Of a stretch of DNA of 43,223 nt, positions 15,564 to 25,100 are shown piece after piece; position 1 is the stretch's first letter, and each line of letters begins with the position of its first letter. The stretch is from positions 1 to 43,223 of the forward strand of contig JAILCB010000042.1 of the NCBI GenBank assembly GCA_024680595.1, written 5' to 3'. The notes under the pieces are model-generated. The model was not told the DNA's origin and did not search any database. It saw nothing but the letters and a program-made list of their open reading frames with translations. Origin of the DNA: Lachnospiraceae bacterium. GTDB taxonomy: Bacteria; Bacillota; Clostridia; Lachnospirales; Lachnospiraceae. The position numbers and the translations under genes were made by a program.

Positions 15564-17342
15564 ATGGAGAAATCTTATAGCAGGATAACTCTGCGTGAAA
15601 TATTGCATACAATAGGAGGTCAGGTGAAGGAATTCAAAAAGGATTCCTTTCTGACTCCTTTTTGTATGATTTTGGAGGTTATTCTGGAGATGGTGATTCC
15701 CCTTCTCATGGCCTCTATTATTGATGATGGCGTTATGAAGGGGGATATGGGGCATATCCTCATGGTGGGCGGATTTATGCTGGTTGCCGCCCTTTTGGGC
15801 CTTCTGGCAGGGATAATGGGCGGTGTCTTTGGCGCAAGGGCCTCTGCCGGACTGGCTAGGAACCTGCGCAGCGCTATGTTTGGTAATATTCAGAAATTCA
15901 GCTTTTCTAATATTGACAAGTATTCCACGGCAGGGCTTATTACCAGGCTTACTACAGACGTAACTAATGTCCAGAATGCCTATCAGATGATACTAAGGAT
16001 GTGCATGAGGGCGCCCATGTCCATCATTGTGGCCATGACCATGGCCTTTATCATTAGCCCCAGGCTGGCCCTTATTTACCTGGGGGCCGTGATTTTCCTG
16101 GGCATTTTTATTTTCTTCCTGATTAGCCGGGTCATGAAGTACTTTCAGGAGGTTTTCGAGCGGTATGATGACCTCAATGCCAGCGTTCAGGAGAATGTAT
16201 CCGGTATCCGGGTGGTTAAGGCCTATGTGAGGGAGGATTTTGAAAAGGACAAGTTTCGCAAGGCCTCCGAGAATATTTACCGTATGTTTGTGAAGGCGGA
16301 GAGGATGATTGTCCTTAATATGCCGGTTATGCAATTCACGGTATATGCGGTCATCCTCCTAATTAGCTGGTTTGGGGCCAGGATGATTGTCTACGGGGAT
16401 TTGACCACAGGCCAGATGATGAGCCTTTTGGCCTATTGCATGAATATTCTCATGAGTCTCATGATGCTGTCCATGATCTTTGTCATGGTTTCCATGTCCT
16501 CAGCCAGTGCCAAGAGGATTACGGAGGTGATTGAGGAGGAGTCGGCCTTGAAGAATCCGGCGATTCCGGTTATGGACGTGACGGATGGCAGTGTTCAGTT
16601 TGACCATGTCTGGTTCTCCTATAATGAGGATATAGAGAAGTCGGTATTAAAGGATATCTGTCTAGATATTCATTCGGGAGAGACCATTGGCGTCATTGGC
16701 GGCACCGGCAGCTCCAAGTCTTCCCTTGTGAATTTGATAAGCCGTCTCTATGACGTGACCCGGGGCTCGGTCCGGGTGGGAAATGTGGATGTGAGAGACT
16801 ATGATATGGAGGTGCTCCGGAATCAGGTGGCTGTAGTATTGCAAAAGAATGAGCTCTTCAGCGGTACCATTCTCGATAATCTGCGCTGGGGCAATGAAGA
16901 GGCCAGTGAAGAGGAGTGCCGGAGAGCCGCAGAGATCGCCTGTGCGGACGAATTCATTGAGCGGATGCCCGACAAGTATGAGACCCATATTGAGCAGGGG
17001 GGAACTAATGTTTCCGGCGGTCAGAAGCAGAGGCTGTGTATTGCCAGGGCCCTTTTAAAGAAACCCAAGATTCTTATCCTGGATGACTCTACCTCGGCTG
17101 TGGATACGGCAACGGACAAGAAGATTAGAGAAGGGCTTTCCAGGGAGCTGCCCCATATGACAAGGTTTATCATTGCCCAGAGGATTTCCAGCGTAGAAAA
17201 TGCCGACCGTATCATTGTCATGGAGGATGGACGGGTGAAGGGCTTTGATACCCATGAGAATTTGCTCCGGAATAATGAGCTTTACAGGGATGTCTACGAG
17301 TCTCAGAATAAGGGGACCGGGGATTTCGACGAGAAGAAATAA
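15564..17342 (+). CDS. Heterodimeric ABC exporter, half with degenerate catalytic site
   Basis: Fused membrane/ATPase half-transporter of 592 aa, LmrC/YheI/TM287-like. Six membrane segments occupy about residues 20-310, followed by the ATPase domain: Walker A GGTGSSKSS, signature VSGGQKQRLCIARAL, and Walker B ILILDDSTSAVDT. The residue after the Walker B aspartate is Asp instead of catalytic Glu, the usual sign that this subunit supplies the degenerate ATP site of a heterodimer. The switch position is IAQRISS, with Gln instead of His, which fits the same idea. It starts 6 nt after folA, and the partner starts 19 nt after its end. The family exports drugs and lipids; the substrate is unknown. 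Confidence 0.95.
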   Translation: MEKSYSRITLREILHTIGGQVKEFKKDSFLTPFCMILEVILEMVIPLLMASIIDDGVMKGDMGHILMVGGFMLVAALLGLLAGIMGGVFGARASAGLARNLRSAMFGNIQKFSFSNIDKYSTAGLITRLTTDVTNVQNAYQMILRMCMRAPMSIIVAMTMAFIISPRLALIYLGAVIFLGIFIFFLISRVMKYFQEVFERYDDLNASVQENVSGIRVVKAYVREDFEKDKFRKASENIYRMFVKAERMIVLNMPVMQFTVYAVILLISWFGARMIVYGDLTTGQMMSLLAYCMNILMSLMMLSMIFVMVSMSSASAKRITEVIEEESALKNPAIPVMDVTDGSVQFDHVWFSYNEDIEKSVLKDICLDIHSGETIGVIGGTGSSKSSLVNLISRLYDVTRGSVRVGNVDVRDYDMEVLRNQVAVVLQKNELFSGTILDNLRWGNEEASEEECRRAAEIACADEFIERMPDKYETHIEQGGTNVSGGQKQRLCIARALLKKPKILILDDSTSAVDTATDKKIREGLSRELPHMTRFIIAQRISSVENADRIIVMEDGRVKGFDTHENLLRNNELYRDVYESQNKGTGDFDEKK

Positions 17343-17361
17343 GATATAAAAAGGTAGACTT

Positions 17362-19287
17362 ATGGCGGAAGAAAAGGTAAAGGAAGTAAAGTTCGGCAGG
17401 CGGAATGCGGGCATGCCCAAGGCAAAGATTGAGAATCCGGGTAAGATTTTCAAACGTATTATGGGATATGTCATGAAGTATTATGCCCCTCATATCATAG
17501 TGGTAATTATCTGTATTTTTGTGGGAGTTTTGGCTAATGTCCAGGGAACCCTATTTATGCAGACCCTGATTGATGACTATATTCTGCCTATGGTCAATAG
17601 TGCGGATCACGATTTCGGCCCCCTTGCCGGAGCCATGATCAGGGTGGCGGTCTTTTACCTAATTGGTGTGGCGGCCGCATTTATACACCAGAGAATTATG
17701 ATTCGGGTATCCCAGGGTACGCTTTTAAGGCTTAGGAAGGAACTATTTGAGAAGATGGAGAGCCTTCCTATCCGCTATTTCGATACCCATGCCCACGGGG
17801 ACATCATGTCCATTTATACCAATGATATCGATACCCTGAGGCAGATGATAAGCCAGTCCCTGCCCCAGTTTCTAAATAGTATTGTCACTGTGGCCAGCGT
17901 GCTTATTAGTATGTTTGTCCTCAATGTACCTCTGACCCTAATATCACTTCTCATGGTGGCTATCATGCTTTTTGCCTCCAAAAAGTGCGCCGGTCTCTCC
18001 GGCCGCTACTTTACGGCCCAGCAGGCGGATTTGGGAAAATTAAACGGTTTCATAGAGGAAATGGTGAACGGGCAGAAGGTGGTAAAGGTTTTCTGTCATG
18101 AGGAAAAGGCGGTTGAGGAATTTGAGGAGAAGAATGAACAGCTCTTTCAAAGCGCCTACAATGCCAACCGTTTTGCCAATGTGCTGGGACCTATTAATGC
18201 CCAGCTGGGAAATGTGAATTATGTGGTCTGTGCCATTTCAGGCGGTATTTTGGCCTTATCCGGAGTGGCAGGGCTTACTCTGGGAAAGCTGGCTTCTTTC
18301 CTGACCTTTAATAAGAGCTTTAGCATGCCCATTAATCAAATCAGTATGCAGCTGAATTCCGTAGTCATGGCCCTGGCCGGGGGCAAGAGGGTTTTTGCCC
18401 TTCTGGATGAGGATGCTGAGAGTGATAATGGTTATGTGACCCTGGTCAATGCAGACTATGGGGAGGACGGCAGGCTCCATGAGAGTCAGGACCGTACCCA
18501 TATCTGGGCCTGGAAGCATTTCCACAAGGCGGACGGCACCACGGATTATGTGGAGGTCAGGGGCAATGTGGAGTTTCTGGGGGTGGATTTCGGCTATAAT
18601 GATGATGTTATGGTGCTTCACGATGTAAAGCTCTATGCCAAACCCGGGCAGAAAATTGCTTTTGTGGGCTCTACGGGAGCGGGTAAAACTACCATTACCA
18701 ATCTGATTAACCGCTTCTATGATATTCAGGACGGAAAGATCCGCTATGACGGCATTAATATTAATAAAATTAAAAAGGGTGATTTGAGACGGTCTCTTGG
18801 CATGGTTTTGCAGGATACGCACCTCTTTACCGGGACTATTCGGGAGAATATCCGCTTTGGCCGGCTGGATGCCACGGATGAAGAGGTGGAGGCGGCCGCC
18901 AGGCTGGTCAGTGCGGACGGATTTATCCAAAAACTGCCCAAGGGATATGATACAGTGATTTCAGGAGACGGGGCTGCCCTAAGTCAGGGGCAGAGGCAGC
19001 TCTTGTCCATTGCCAGGGCGGCGGTGGCAGACCCTCCGGTATTGATTCTGGACGAGGCTACCAGCTCCATTGATACCAGGACGGAACGGATTGTCCAGGC
19101 CGGTATGGATTCCTTAATGAAGGGCAGGACTACCTTTGTCATTGCCCACCGCCTTTCCACGGTCCGTAATAGCGACTGTATCATGGTTTTGGAACAGGGA
19201 CGAATCATTGAGCGGGGAACCCATGATGAGCTAATTGAGGAAAAAGGTAAGTATTACCAGCTTTATACGGGTTTGGCCGCCGGCTGA
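17362..19287 (+). CDS. Heterodimeric ABC exporter, catalytically competent half
   Basis: Partner of the preceding half-transporter, 641 aa, LmrD/YheH/TM288-like. An N-terminal cytoplasmic extension of about 30 residues precedes six membrane segments. The ATPase domain has Walker A GSTGAGKTT, signature LSQGQRQLLSIARA, Walker B LILDEATSSIDT with the catalytic Glu, and switch His in IAHRLST. About 50 residues are inserted just before the ATPase domain (around NADYGEDGRLHESQDRTHIW), a common linker elaboration in this subfamily. It closes the operon that starts at 13436. No clear terminator was seen immediately after the stop codon. Confidence 0.95.
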   Translation: MAEEKVKEVKFGRRNAGMPKAKIENPGKIFKRIMGYVMKYYAPHIIVVIICIFVGVLANVQGTLFMQTLIDDYILPMVNSADHDFGPLAGAMIRVAVFYLIGVAAAFIHQRIMIRVSQGTLLRLRKELFEKMESLPIRYFDTHAHGDIMSIYTNDIDTLRQMISQSLPQFLNSIVTVASVLISMFVLNVPLTLISLLMVAIMLFASKKCAGLSGRYFTAQQADLGKLNGFIEEMVNGQKVVKVFCHEEKAVEEFEEKNEQLFQSAYNANRFANVLGPINAQLGNVNYVVCAISGGILALSGVAGLTLGKLASFLTFNKSFSMPINQISMQLNSVVMALAGGKRVFALLDEDAESDNGYVTLVNADYGEDGRLHESQDRTHIWAWKHFHKADGTTDYVEVRGNVEFLGVDFGYNDDVMVLHDVKLYAKPGQKIAFVGSTGAGKTTITNLINRFYDIQDGKIRYDGININKIKKGDLRRSLGMVLQDTHLFTGTIRENIRFGRLDATDEEVEAAARLVSADGFIQKLPKGYDTVISGDGAALSQGQRQLLSIARAAVADPPVLILDEATSSIDTRTERIVQAGMDSLMKGRTTFVIAHRLSTVRNSDCIMVLEQGRIIERGTHDELIEEKGKYYQLYTGLAAG

Positions 19288-19791
19288 GGACATAATAATT
19301 GGACATTTTTCCTATAAAAATACGCTTTTGTCATTATAAATTTAGAGAGATTTTCGGTAAAAAAATTCAAAAATTATAAAACCTTTTTGCTCCCTGTCGG
19401 TACTTATATATAGCCGACAGAAAGGGGTGCGCAGAAACAGAAGCCGCAGAAAGGGTATATTTCAAGTAGAATCTTTGGTAGTCTGATTCTAATTCCACTT
19501 AATGAATCATGAGGAGCTGTTCTTGAATTATTCCGATTTGCAGTGAGTTTTAGCAAAGCCTTTTCGGTGGTTTTTCAGAGCATAATGCTGTAATGTGCCT
19601 TACAGTAGTTTTGTTTTGGAATTCCGCTAACACTGCAGCATCGGCAGCAGTCGAACGGAAGGGCTCATTTGTCCTAAGGATAGTACATTTCAGTGTCCGG
19701 GAAACGCTAAATGTCACATCCTGTCCGTAACGGCATAAGACCGGTGCTGCGGGCATAGGGAGCAGAAGGGATTGGGCAGGAGAGCTTATCC
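19288..19791. other. 504-bp intergenic region ahead of the sigma-factor fusion gene
   Basis: The first 100 bp are very AT-rich. A 7-bp stem CTGTCGG/CCGACAG (19394-19400 with 19414-19420) follows. The remaining 370 bp carry no ORF with a ribosome binding site and no RNA family I recognise. No promoter fits both -35 and -10 convincingly; an alternative (autoregulated) promoter type cannot be excluded. Confidence 0.6.
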
Positions 19792-21939
19792 ATGGAATTT
19801 GAAAAAAAGCTCCTATCGGCTATTAAAAAGATGAAGAATGGTGAGGAAGAAGGCTTTAATCAGGTCTATTCCGATACATATAATTACGTTTATTTCCGTG
19901 CGCGTCAAATCATGCGGAATGAAGAGGATGCCCTGGATCTGCTTCAGGTCGTCTACATGGAGGCCTTTCGGTCTATTCAGACTCTGGAGGATCCGGAAAG
20001 TCTTTTTTCATGGCTTGGCGCAATCACATATAGGCAGGGTATGAAATTATTCAGAAAGAAAACTGAATTATTGCTGGATGAGGAGGCCCAGAGCTTCTTT
20101 GACAGCCTGGAGAGTGCGGATCCAGACACCATGCCTGAGAGATCCGCAGAGCAAAAGGAGCAGCAGGAGCTGCTTTCTTCGCTTATAGAGGAGCTTCCCG
20201 AGGCGCAAAGGGCTACGGTTGTTGCTTTCTACTATGACAATATCAGGATTAATGATATTGCCGAGGTTATGGACTGCTCGGTGGGTACGGTGAAAAGCCG
20301 TCTGGCCTATGCCAGGAAGTTCCTGAAAAAGCGTCTGGCGGAGGAGAGCTCTCAAAAGAAGCATTTGAAATCTGGCCTATTGGCTCTCTCTGTTCCGGCC
20401 ATTTATTATGCGGTTCAGCACTTGTCTCAGGAGACGGTTCTGGCGGCTCCAAAGGCCCAAATGCTTTATTCCGGTATCTGTAAGGGAATAGGGCTGACGG
20501 CAGGAACCATTGGAGCGGCGGCAGCGGCTGGAGGAACAGCGGCTTCAGCAGGTGCCACGGCGGCGGGAACAGCGGCTTCAGCCGGCACAGGGGCAACGGC
20601 CGCCGGTGCCGCAGCAGCTTCGGGGGCAGGCGTATCCAGTGCCGCAGGGGCCGGGACAGGCGCCTCTGCATTGGCTACAGCGGCGGGTACCGGGGCATCG
20701 CTTTCTCTTACCGGAACAGCTGCCGCAACTACGGTGGCAGTGGGTGGTGCAGGAATAGCGGGAGGCGTTGCTGCAGCCACAGGTTCCGGAAGCGTGGCAG
20801 TGACGGCAGGTACAGTCACGGCAGCGGCAACCGGAACGGCGGCGGGCAGTGCGGCGGCTGCAGGTACAGCTGCGGCGGCTGCAGGGAGTGCGGCAGCGAC
20901 CACGGCGGCGGTGGCTGCAGGAGGCTCTGCAGTTAAGGGAGTTGCTATTGCGGTGGCAGTGGCGGTGGCAGGAACAGGAACCGCTACAGCAATCCACTAT
21001 AATGAGACCGTGTCGGGACCCAAGGCAAAGTCAGTATCGGAAGCGGGTCTTGTCAGCGGGGATGAGGCTTTAGTTTCTGAGGCAGCGACAGATTATGCCC
21101 CTTCTGATGAGGATATTGTTTCTGAGAATATAGTTCCGGAGGAGCTTCCGGAGATTCCGGAAGCCGCTATTGGGCCGGAACTGCCGGTAGAGGAGACTCT
21201 TCCTGAGGAAGGAAAGGATATCGGGGAGGAGGTCCGGCCGGAGAAGGAAAAGACGGTTTCGGACAATAAGCCTGAAGAATCCGAAAAGGAGAAGTCTGTT
21301 TCTCAGAATGAAAAGGAGTCTGTATCCCATAATACTAGCCGCAGTAAGTTCAGGATTCGAAAGGCAGAGTCTAAACGTCTTTCGGAGGCGGTAGCCTCAT
21401 TCCTTTTCGTCATGGGAGGCAGCTCCTATGATGGCAGTGCGGATAACGCCATGCTGGAGTCCGCCTATATTATAGGGAAGACCAATTTGAACGGAGTGGA
21501 CGGCCTGTCTGTTTCAGGAAATGAAGTATATATAGATTCTCCCCATATCTCTGAGGCTTATAAGGAGGATGACAGGGTTATTATCACCGGAGGCTTCTTA
21601 ATGGGGCAAAACAGTCCTGTTTATGGAAGATCATCCGCTCTCTACTCTTTCATTATTTCTGCCGGTGAATCGTCAGAAAAGGGAGATTTTGGACATTTGT
21701 CTATAGAAAAATTGGTTATAAGTCAGAATAAGGTTTTGGAGTCCGGGAACCCTGTTGAATCGGAGAAACCGGTTCCCAGAGAAGAAAAGCCGGATAAGAA
21801 GGATGAAGTCAGAGAGAAAACCGGTCAGGATAGTGTCAGTAAGAATCAGGCGGATCAGGAAACAGGGAATGTGCCCGGGAATGTTCATGAGATAGAGAGT
21901 ATGTCCGGAGCCATCGGGGATTATGCGGAGGAATATTAG
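19792..21939 (+). CDS. ECF-like sigma factor fused to Ala/Gly tract, membrane segment and outer domain
   Basis: The first ~185 residues of this 715-aa protein are a group 4 sigma factor. Region 2 covers about 25-90 (DALDLLQVVYMEAFRSI). Region 4 covers about 125-180, with the helix-turn-helix INDIAEVMDCSVGTVKSRL. Instead of ending there the protein continues with a weak hydrophobic stretch near 195-215, then about 140 residues that are almost only Ala, Gly, Thr and Ser (240-380). A likely membrane segment follows at 381-402 (VKGVAIAVAVAVAGTGTATA), then an acidic Ser/Glu/Pro region with repeated VSxN motifs. Near 520-640 there is a compact domain (MGGSSYDGSADNAMLESAY) that I do not recognise, then a second low-complexity tail. 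The layout suggests a membrane-tethered sigma factor with its own sensor domain. A terminator follows. Confidence 0.88.
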   Translation: MEFEKKLLSAIKKMKNGEEEGFNQVYSDTYNYVYFRARQIMRNEEDALDLLQVVYMEAFRSIQTLEDPESLFSWLGAITYRQGMKLFRKKTELLLDEEAQSFFDSLESADPDTMPERSAEQKEQQELLSSLIEELPEAQRATVVAFYYDNIRINDIAEVMDCSVGTVKSRLAYARKFLKKRLAEESSQKKHLKSGLLALSVPAIYYAVQHLSQETVLAAPKAQMLYSGICKGIGLTAGTIGAAAAAGGTAASAGATAAGTAASAGTGATAAGAAAASGAGVSSAAGAGTGASALATAAGTGASLSLTGTAAATTVAVGGAGIAGGVAAATGSGSVAVTAGTVTAAATGTAAGSAAAAGTAAAAAGSAAATTAAVAAGGSAVKGVAIAVAVAVAGTGTATAIHYNETVSGPKAKSVSEAGLVSGDEALVSEAATDYAPSDEDIVSENIVPEELPEIPEAAIGPELPVEETLPEEGKDIGEEVRPEKEKTVSDNKPEESEKEKSVSQNEKESVSHNTSRSKFRIRKAESKRLSEAVASFLFVMGGSSYDGSADNAMLESAYIIGKTNLNGVDGLSVSGNEVYIDSPHISEAYKEDDRVIITGGFLMGQNSPVYGRSSALYSFIISAGESSEKGDFGHLSIEKLVISQNKVLESGNPVESEKPVPREEKPDKKDEVREKTGQDSVSKNQADQETGNVPGNVHEIESMSGAIGDYAEEY

Positions 21940-22007
21940 AATTTTGGTGAATATTGAAATAGAGATGCTTTGATGGTCCATAGGACCTGAAAGGGATAGT
22001 GCAGACG

Positions 22008-22045
22008 AATCGAGTAGGGGACGGAATTCCTCTGCTCGATTTTTT
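22008..22045 (+). terminator. Terminator after the sigma-factor gene
   Basis: AATCGAGTAGGGGA (22008-22021) pairs with TTCCTCTGCTCGATT (22027-22041), including G-U pairs, and is followed by a T-run. Confidence 0.85.
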
Positions 22046-22074
22046 AGGTTCTTCCTTTCGATTTATTATAGTGT

Positions 22075-22130
22075 TATAATAAGACGATATTGTCTTTTTC
22101 AACAACCTGAGAACCGGGTTCATGTATAAT
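22075..22130 (+). promoter_or_regulatory. Candidate -10 elements ahead of the four-gene cluster
   Basis: TATAAT occurs at 22075-22080 and again at 22125-22130, upstream of ATG 22151. Neither has a good TTGACA at the right distance, so which one is used, if either, is uncertain. A small palindrome GAACCGGGTTC lies between them at 22111-22121. Confidence 0.35.
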
Positions 22131-22150
22131 TAACGGGGGTAAGACCTTCC

Positions 22151-25100
22151 ATGCAGGGAAATCTCGATAGAATACTTAATGGTGAATTTAAATATGAGAC
22201 GGGAACGCTTTTCTTTTCTGAGGATGATATTTCTTTCACAAGTTATCCGGGAGAGACTCCGGAAGGAAGCTTCCGAATCTGGTCCGATCAGGGTCTGCCT
22301 GTAGAGGGGGAGATTTTTTCCTCCAATCCCAGATTTATCTGCAGGAATCCCAAGTTTAATGCTATTAATGAGGAGATATTCTACTCTATAGATACCTTGG
22401 GACTAAAGAATGATGACAGGATAGAGGGATCGCTAACGATTATATCTAATGCGGGAGAATATATTCTTCCTTTTGACATACAGATCGTGAGGCGTTATCC
22501 CAAAAGCTCTTTGGGGGAGATTCGGAATCTTTTTCATTTTACAAATTTGGCCAGGAAGGATTTTGACGAGGCCGTTAAACTTTTCTACTCTCCGGGATTT
22601 ATAGAGATCTTTAATGGACCGGACTCCCGATTTAGGAGCAGATACCGGATATTTTCTGGTAATTTCGGAAATCCGGGCAATGTGGAGGAATTTCTCATTT
22701 CTATTCACAAAAAGACCCCCATCCGTTTTTCATATGATGCCGATGAATTGGATATTTCGGATATTCCTGAGAAGAAGAGCTTTGAAATCCAGCTAAAAAA
22801 GATTGGTTGGGGTTATATCAGGCTTTCCCTTGAGTCAGATGCTGAATTTCTCGTCCCCCTAAAGGAAGAGGTCTATGAAAGGGATTTCCTGGGAAATACG
22901 GCTAGGCTTTTCTTTCAGATCCTTCCGGAAAAGCTGCATGCCGGGAAGAACTATGCAACGATTTCTATCCGCTCAGCTTATACGGATCTGAAAATACCTG
23001 TATTGATTCGCAGGCGGTCTTTTGATTCGGATAAGCAGCAGGTCCATTTGGAAGGGCAGAGGCTTCTCTCGGAGCTCATGAAGCAGTATATTCAGTTCCG
23101 TTTTCATGAAATAGACGGACGGGAGTGGTGCCGCCTGTCCTATGAGACGGTGGAGAAGCTGCAGCTGCTGGATGGTAAGGATCCGGAGATTAGACTGTAT
23201 ATGGTCCAGGTGCTTATTGCGGAGAACAGGCGCAAGGAGGCCAGGTACATTCTGGATCATGTAAGGAATATGCTTTCTCTGGGAGGCGCCACTCCTGAAC
23301 TGTCGGGCTACTATGCTTATCTGGATGCCCTTTGTGAGCAGCAGGAGGATGTGACTGGGAAGAGTGTGGAGCTGGTTAGAAAGCTGCATCAGGATAATCC
23401 TAATTCCTTCCGTCTCTTGTGGCTTTTGATATATCTCGACGAGACTCTGGGCAAGGATCCCGTGAGAAAGATGAAGCTCTTAAAGGAGCATTTTGAAGGG
23501 GGCTGCAGGAGTCCTTTGATTTATATAGAGGCCCTGGAGGCTGTTCGGGAGAAGCCGGAGGCCATGAGGGCTGCGGATGCTTTTGAGATATCTGTCCTGC
23601 GCTGGGGGGTCCGGCGGGGATTATTCTATGAAGGTGTTTCCCAAAGGCTGCCCTATTTTGCCTATAGGATGCAGGGCTATTCACAGGGGTTTTGTGATTT
23701 GCTCTTAGCCTACTATAAGGTCTATCCCAATGATGAGCTTTTGAGCTGTATTATAATGCAGCTGATTCGGGGAGAGAGGTCGGACAGGGAAGCCTTTCTA
23801 AAGTATTCCGAGGGAATTCAGAAGGAAATGAAGATTACAAGGCTTTATGAGTCCTATCTTTTTTCCGTACCACAGGATTACCGCCCCCTCCTGCCCCAAT
23901 CCGTCCTTTTATATTTTGGCATGAAATCGGATGTACCGGATGATAGAATGGCTCTGCTTTATGCCAATATGATACGGCATGAGCAGGATATTCCCAAGCT
24001 TCTATATTCCTATGAGGAGAGAATTCTGTCTTTCGCGGCTAAATGTGCCGCTTTAGGGAGGATTGATGATAATTATGGCGAGGTTTACCGCTATGCCGCC
24101 TCTGCCCGGGATTGCAAGGAGAAGAGTGAATTCCTGAAAGCAATCTGTCCCTTTGTCTTTATGCACCACATTACGGTGACAGATGACAGGGTACGCTATA
24201 TCTGCGGTGCGGAGGATGGTTTTGTGGAAGTGCGCCGTAAAAGCGTGACAGACGGGAATGCCTATATTAGCTTTTATGGCGGTGATTACGAAATTGCCTA
24301 TGAGGATGGCTATGGGCGGAGGACCATGGACATGGCCGGGGTCAGGGACAGGACCATGTTTCTGCCTTCTGAATTTGTGAATGCCCTTAAGGGAAGTCTT
24401 TCCAGTGATATTGGTCTGGCCTTCTATCTCTGTGGATCCGGGAGGAAGTTTCCCTCTGTGAATTCTGTAAATGAGGGCTGTGCGCGGCTGCTCATTGACT
24501 CGGAGGAAGTGGAGGGGGATTTCAGGGATGAGTATAGGCGCTGTCTCCTGAATTTCTACTACGATCAGGAAATGCTGACGGAGCTGGACAATCTCATGGC
24601 CTCTTCCAATCCGGGTGACCTGTCCCGGGAGACTAGGGCGGAGCTCATCCGTTTAATGGTGATGAGGGGGATGCAGAAGGATGCTTATGACTGTATTCTC
24701 CGTTATGGCACAGAAGGACTGGATCCCAAGATGCTGGTAAAGCTGGCCAGCCGTATGATAAGGGAAGAGATTCATACGGAGGATCCCAGGTTTTTGAGCC
24801 TTGTTCATGCGGTATTTCTAAAGGGCAAATACGATGAGACGGTGCTCCACTATCTGAATGAGGCTTTTCAGGGCACAGCCAGGGATATGAGGGATATCTG
24901 GAGATCCTGCAAGGCTTTTGACGTGGATACGGAGGCCATTGAAGAGCGGATCCTGACACAGATGATGTATTCGGATTCCTTTGTGGGAGAGAAGGCGGAT
25001 ATTTTCCGGAGTTATGTGGAAAAGGGCGGGAGAGAGAAGGTTATTCAGGCCTATTTGGAGATGAACGCCTATGAATATCTCGTGAAGGAAAAGATTACGG

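Noticed and set aside
20466-20997. Long minus-strand open frames rich in Ala, Val and Pro, and a Cys/Arg-rich frame
   Set aside because: They are mirror frames of the Ala/Gly tract of the sigma-factor gene; composition alone keeps them open, and they lack ribosome binding sites.
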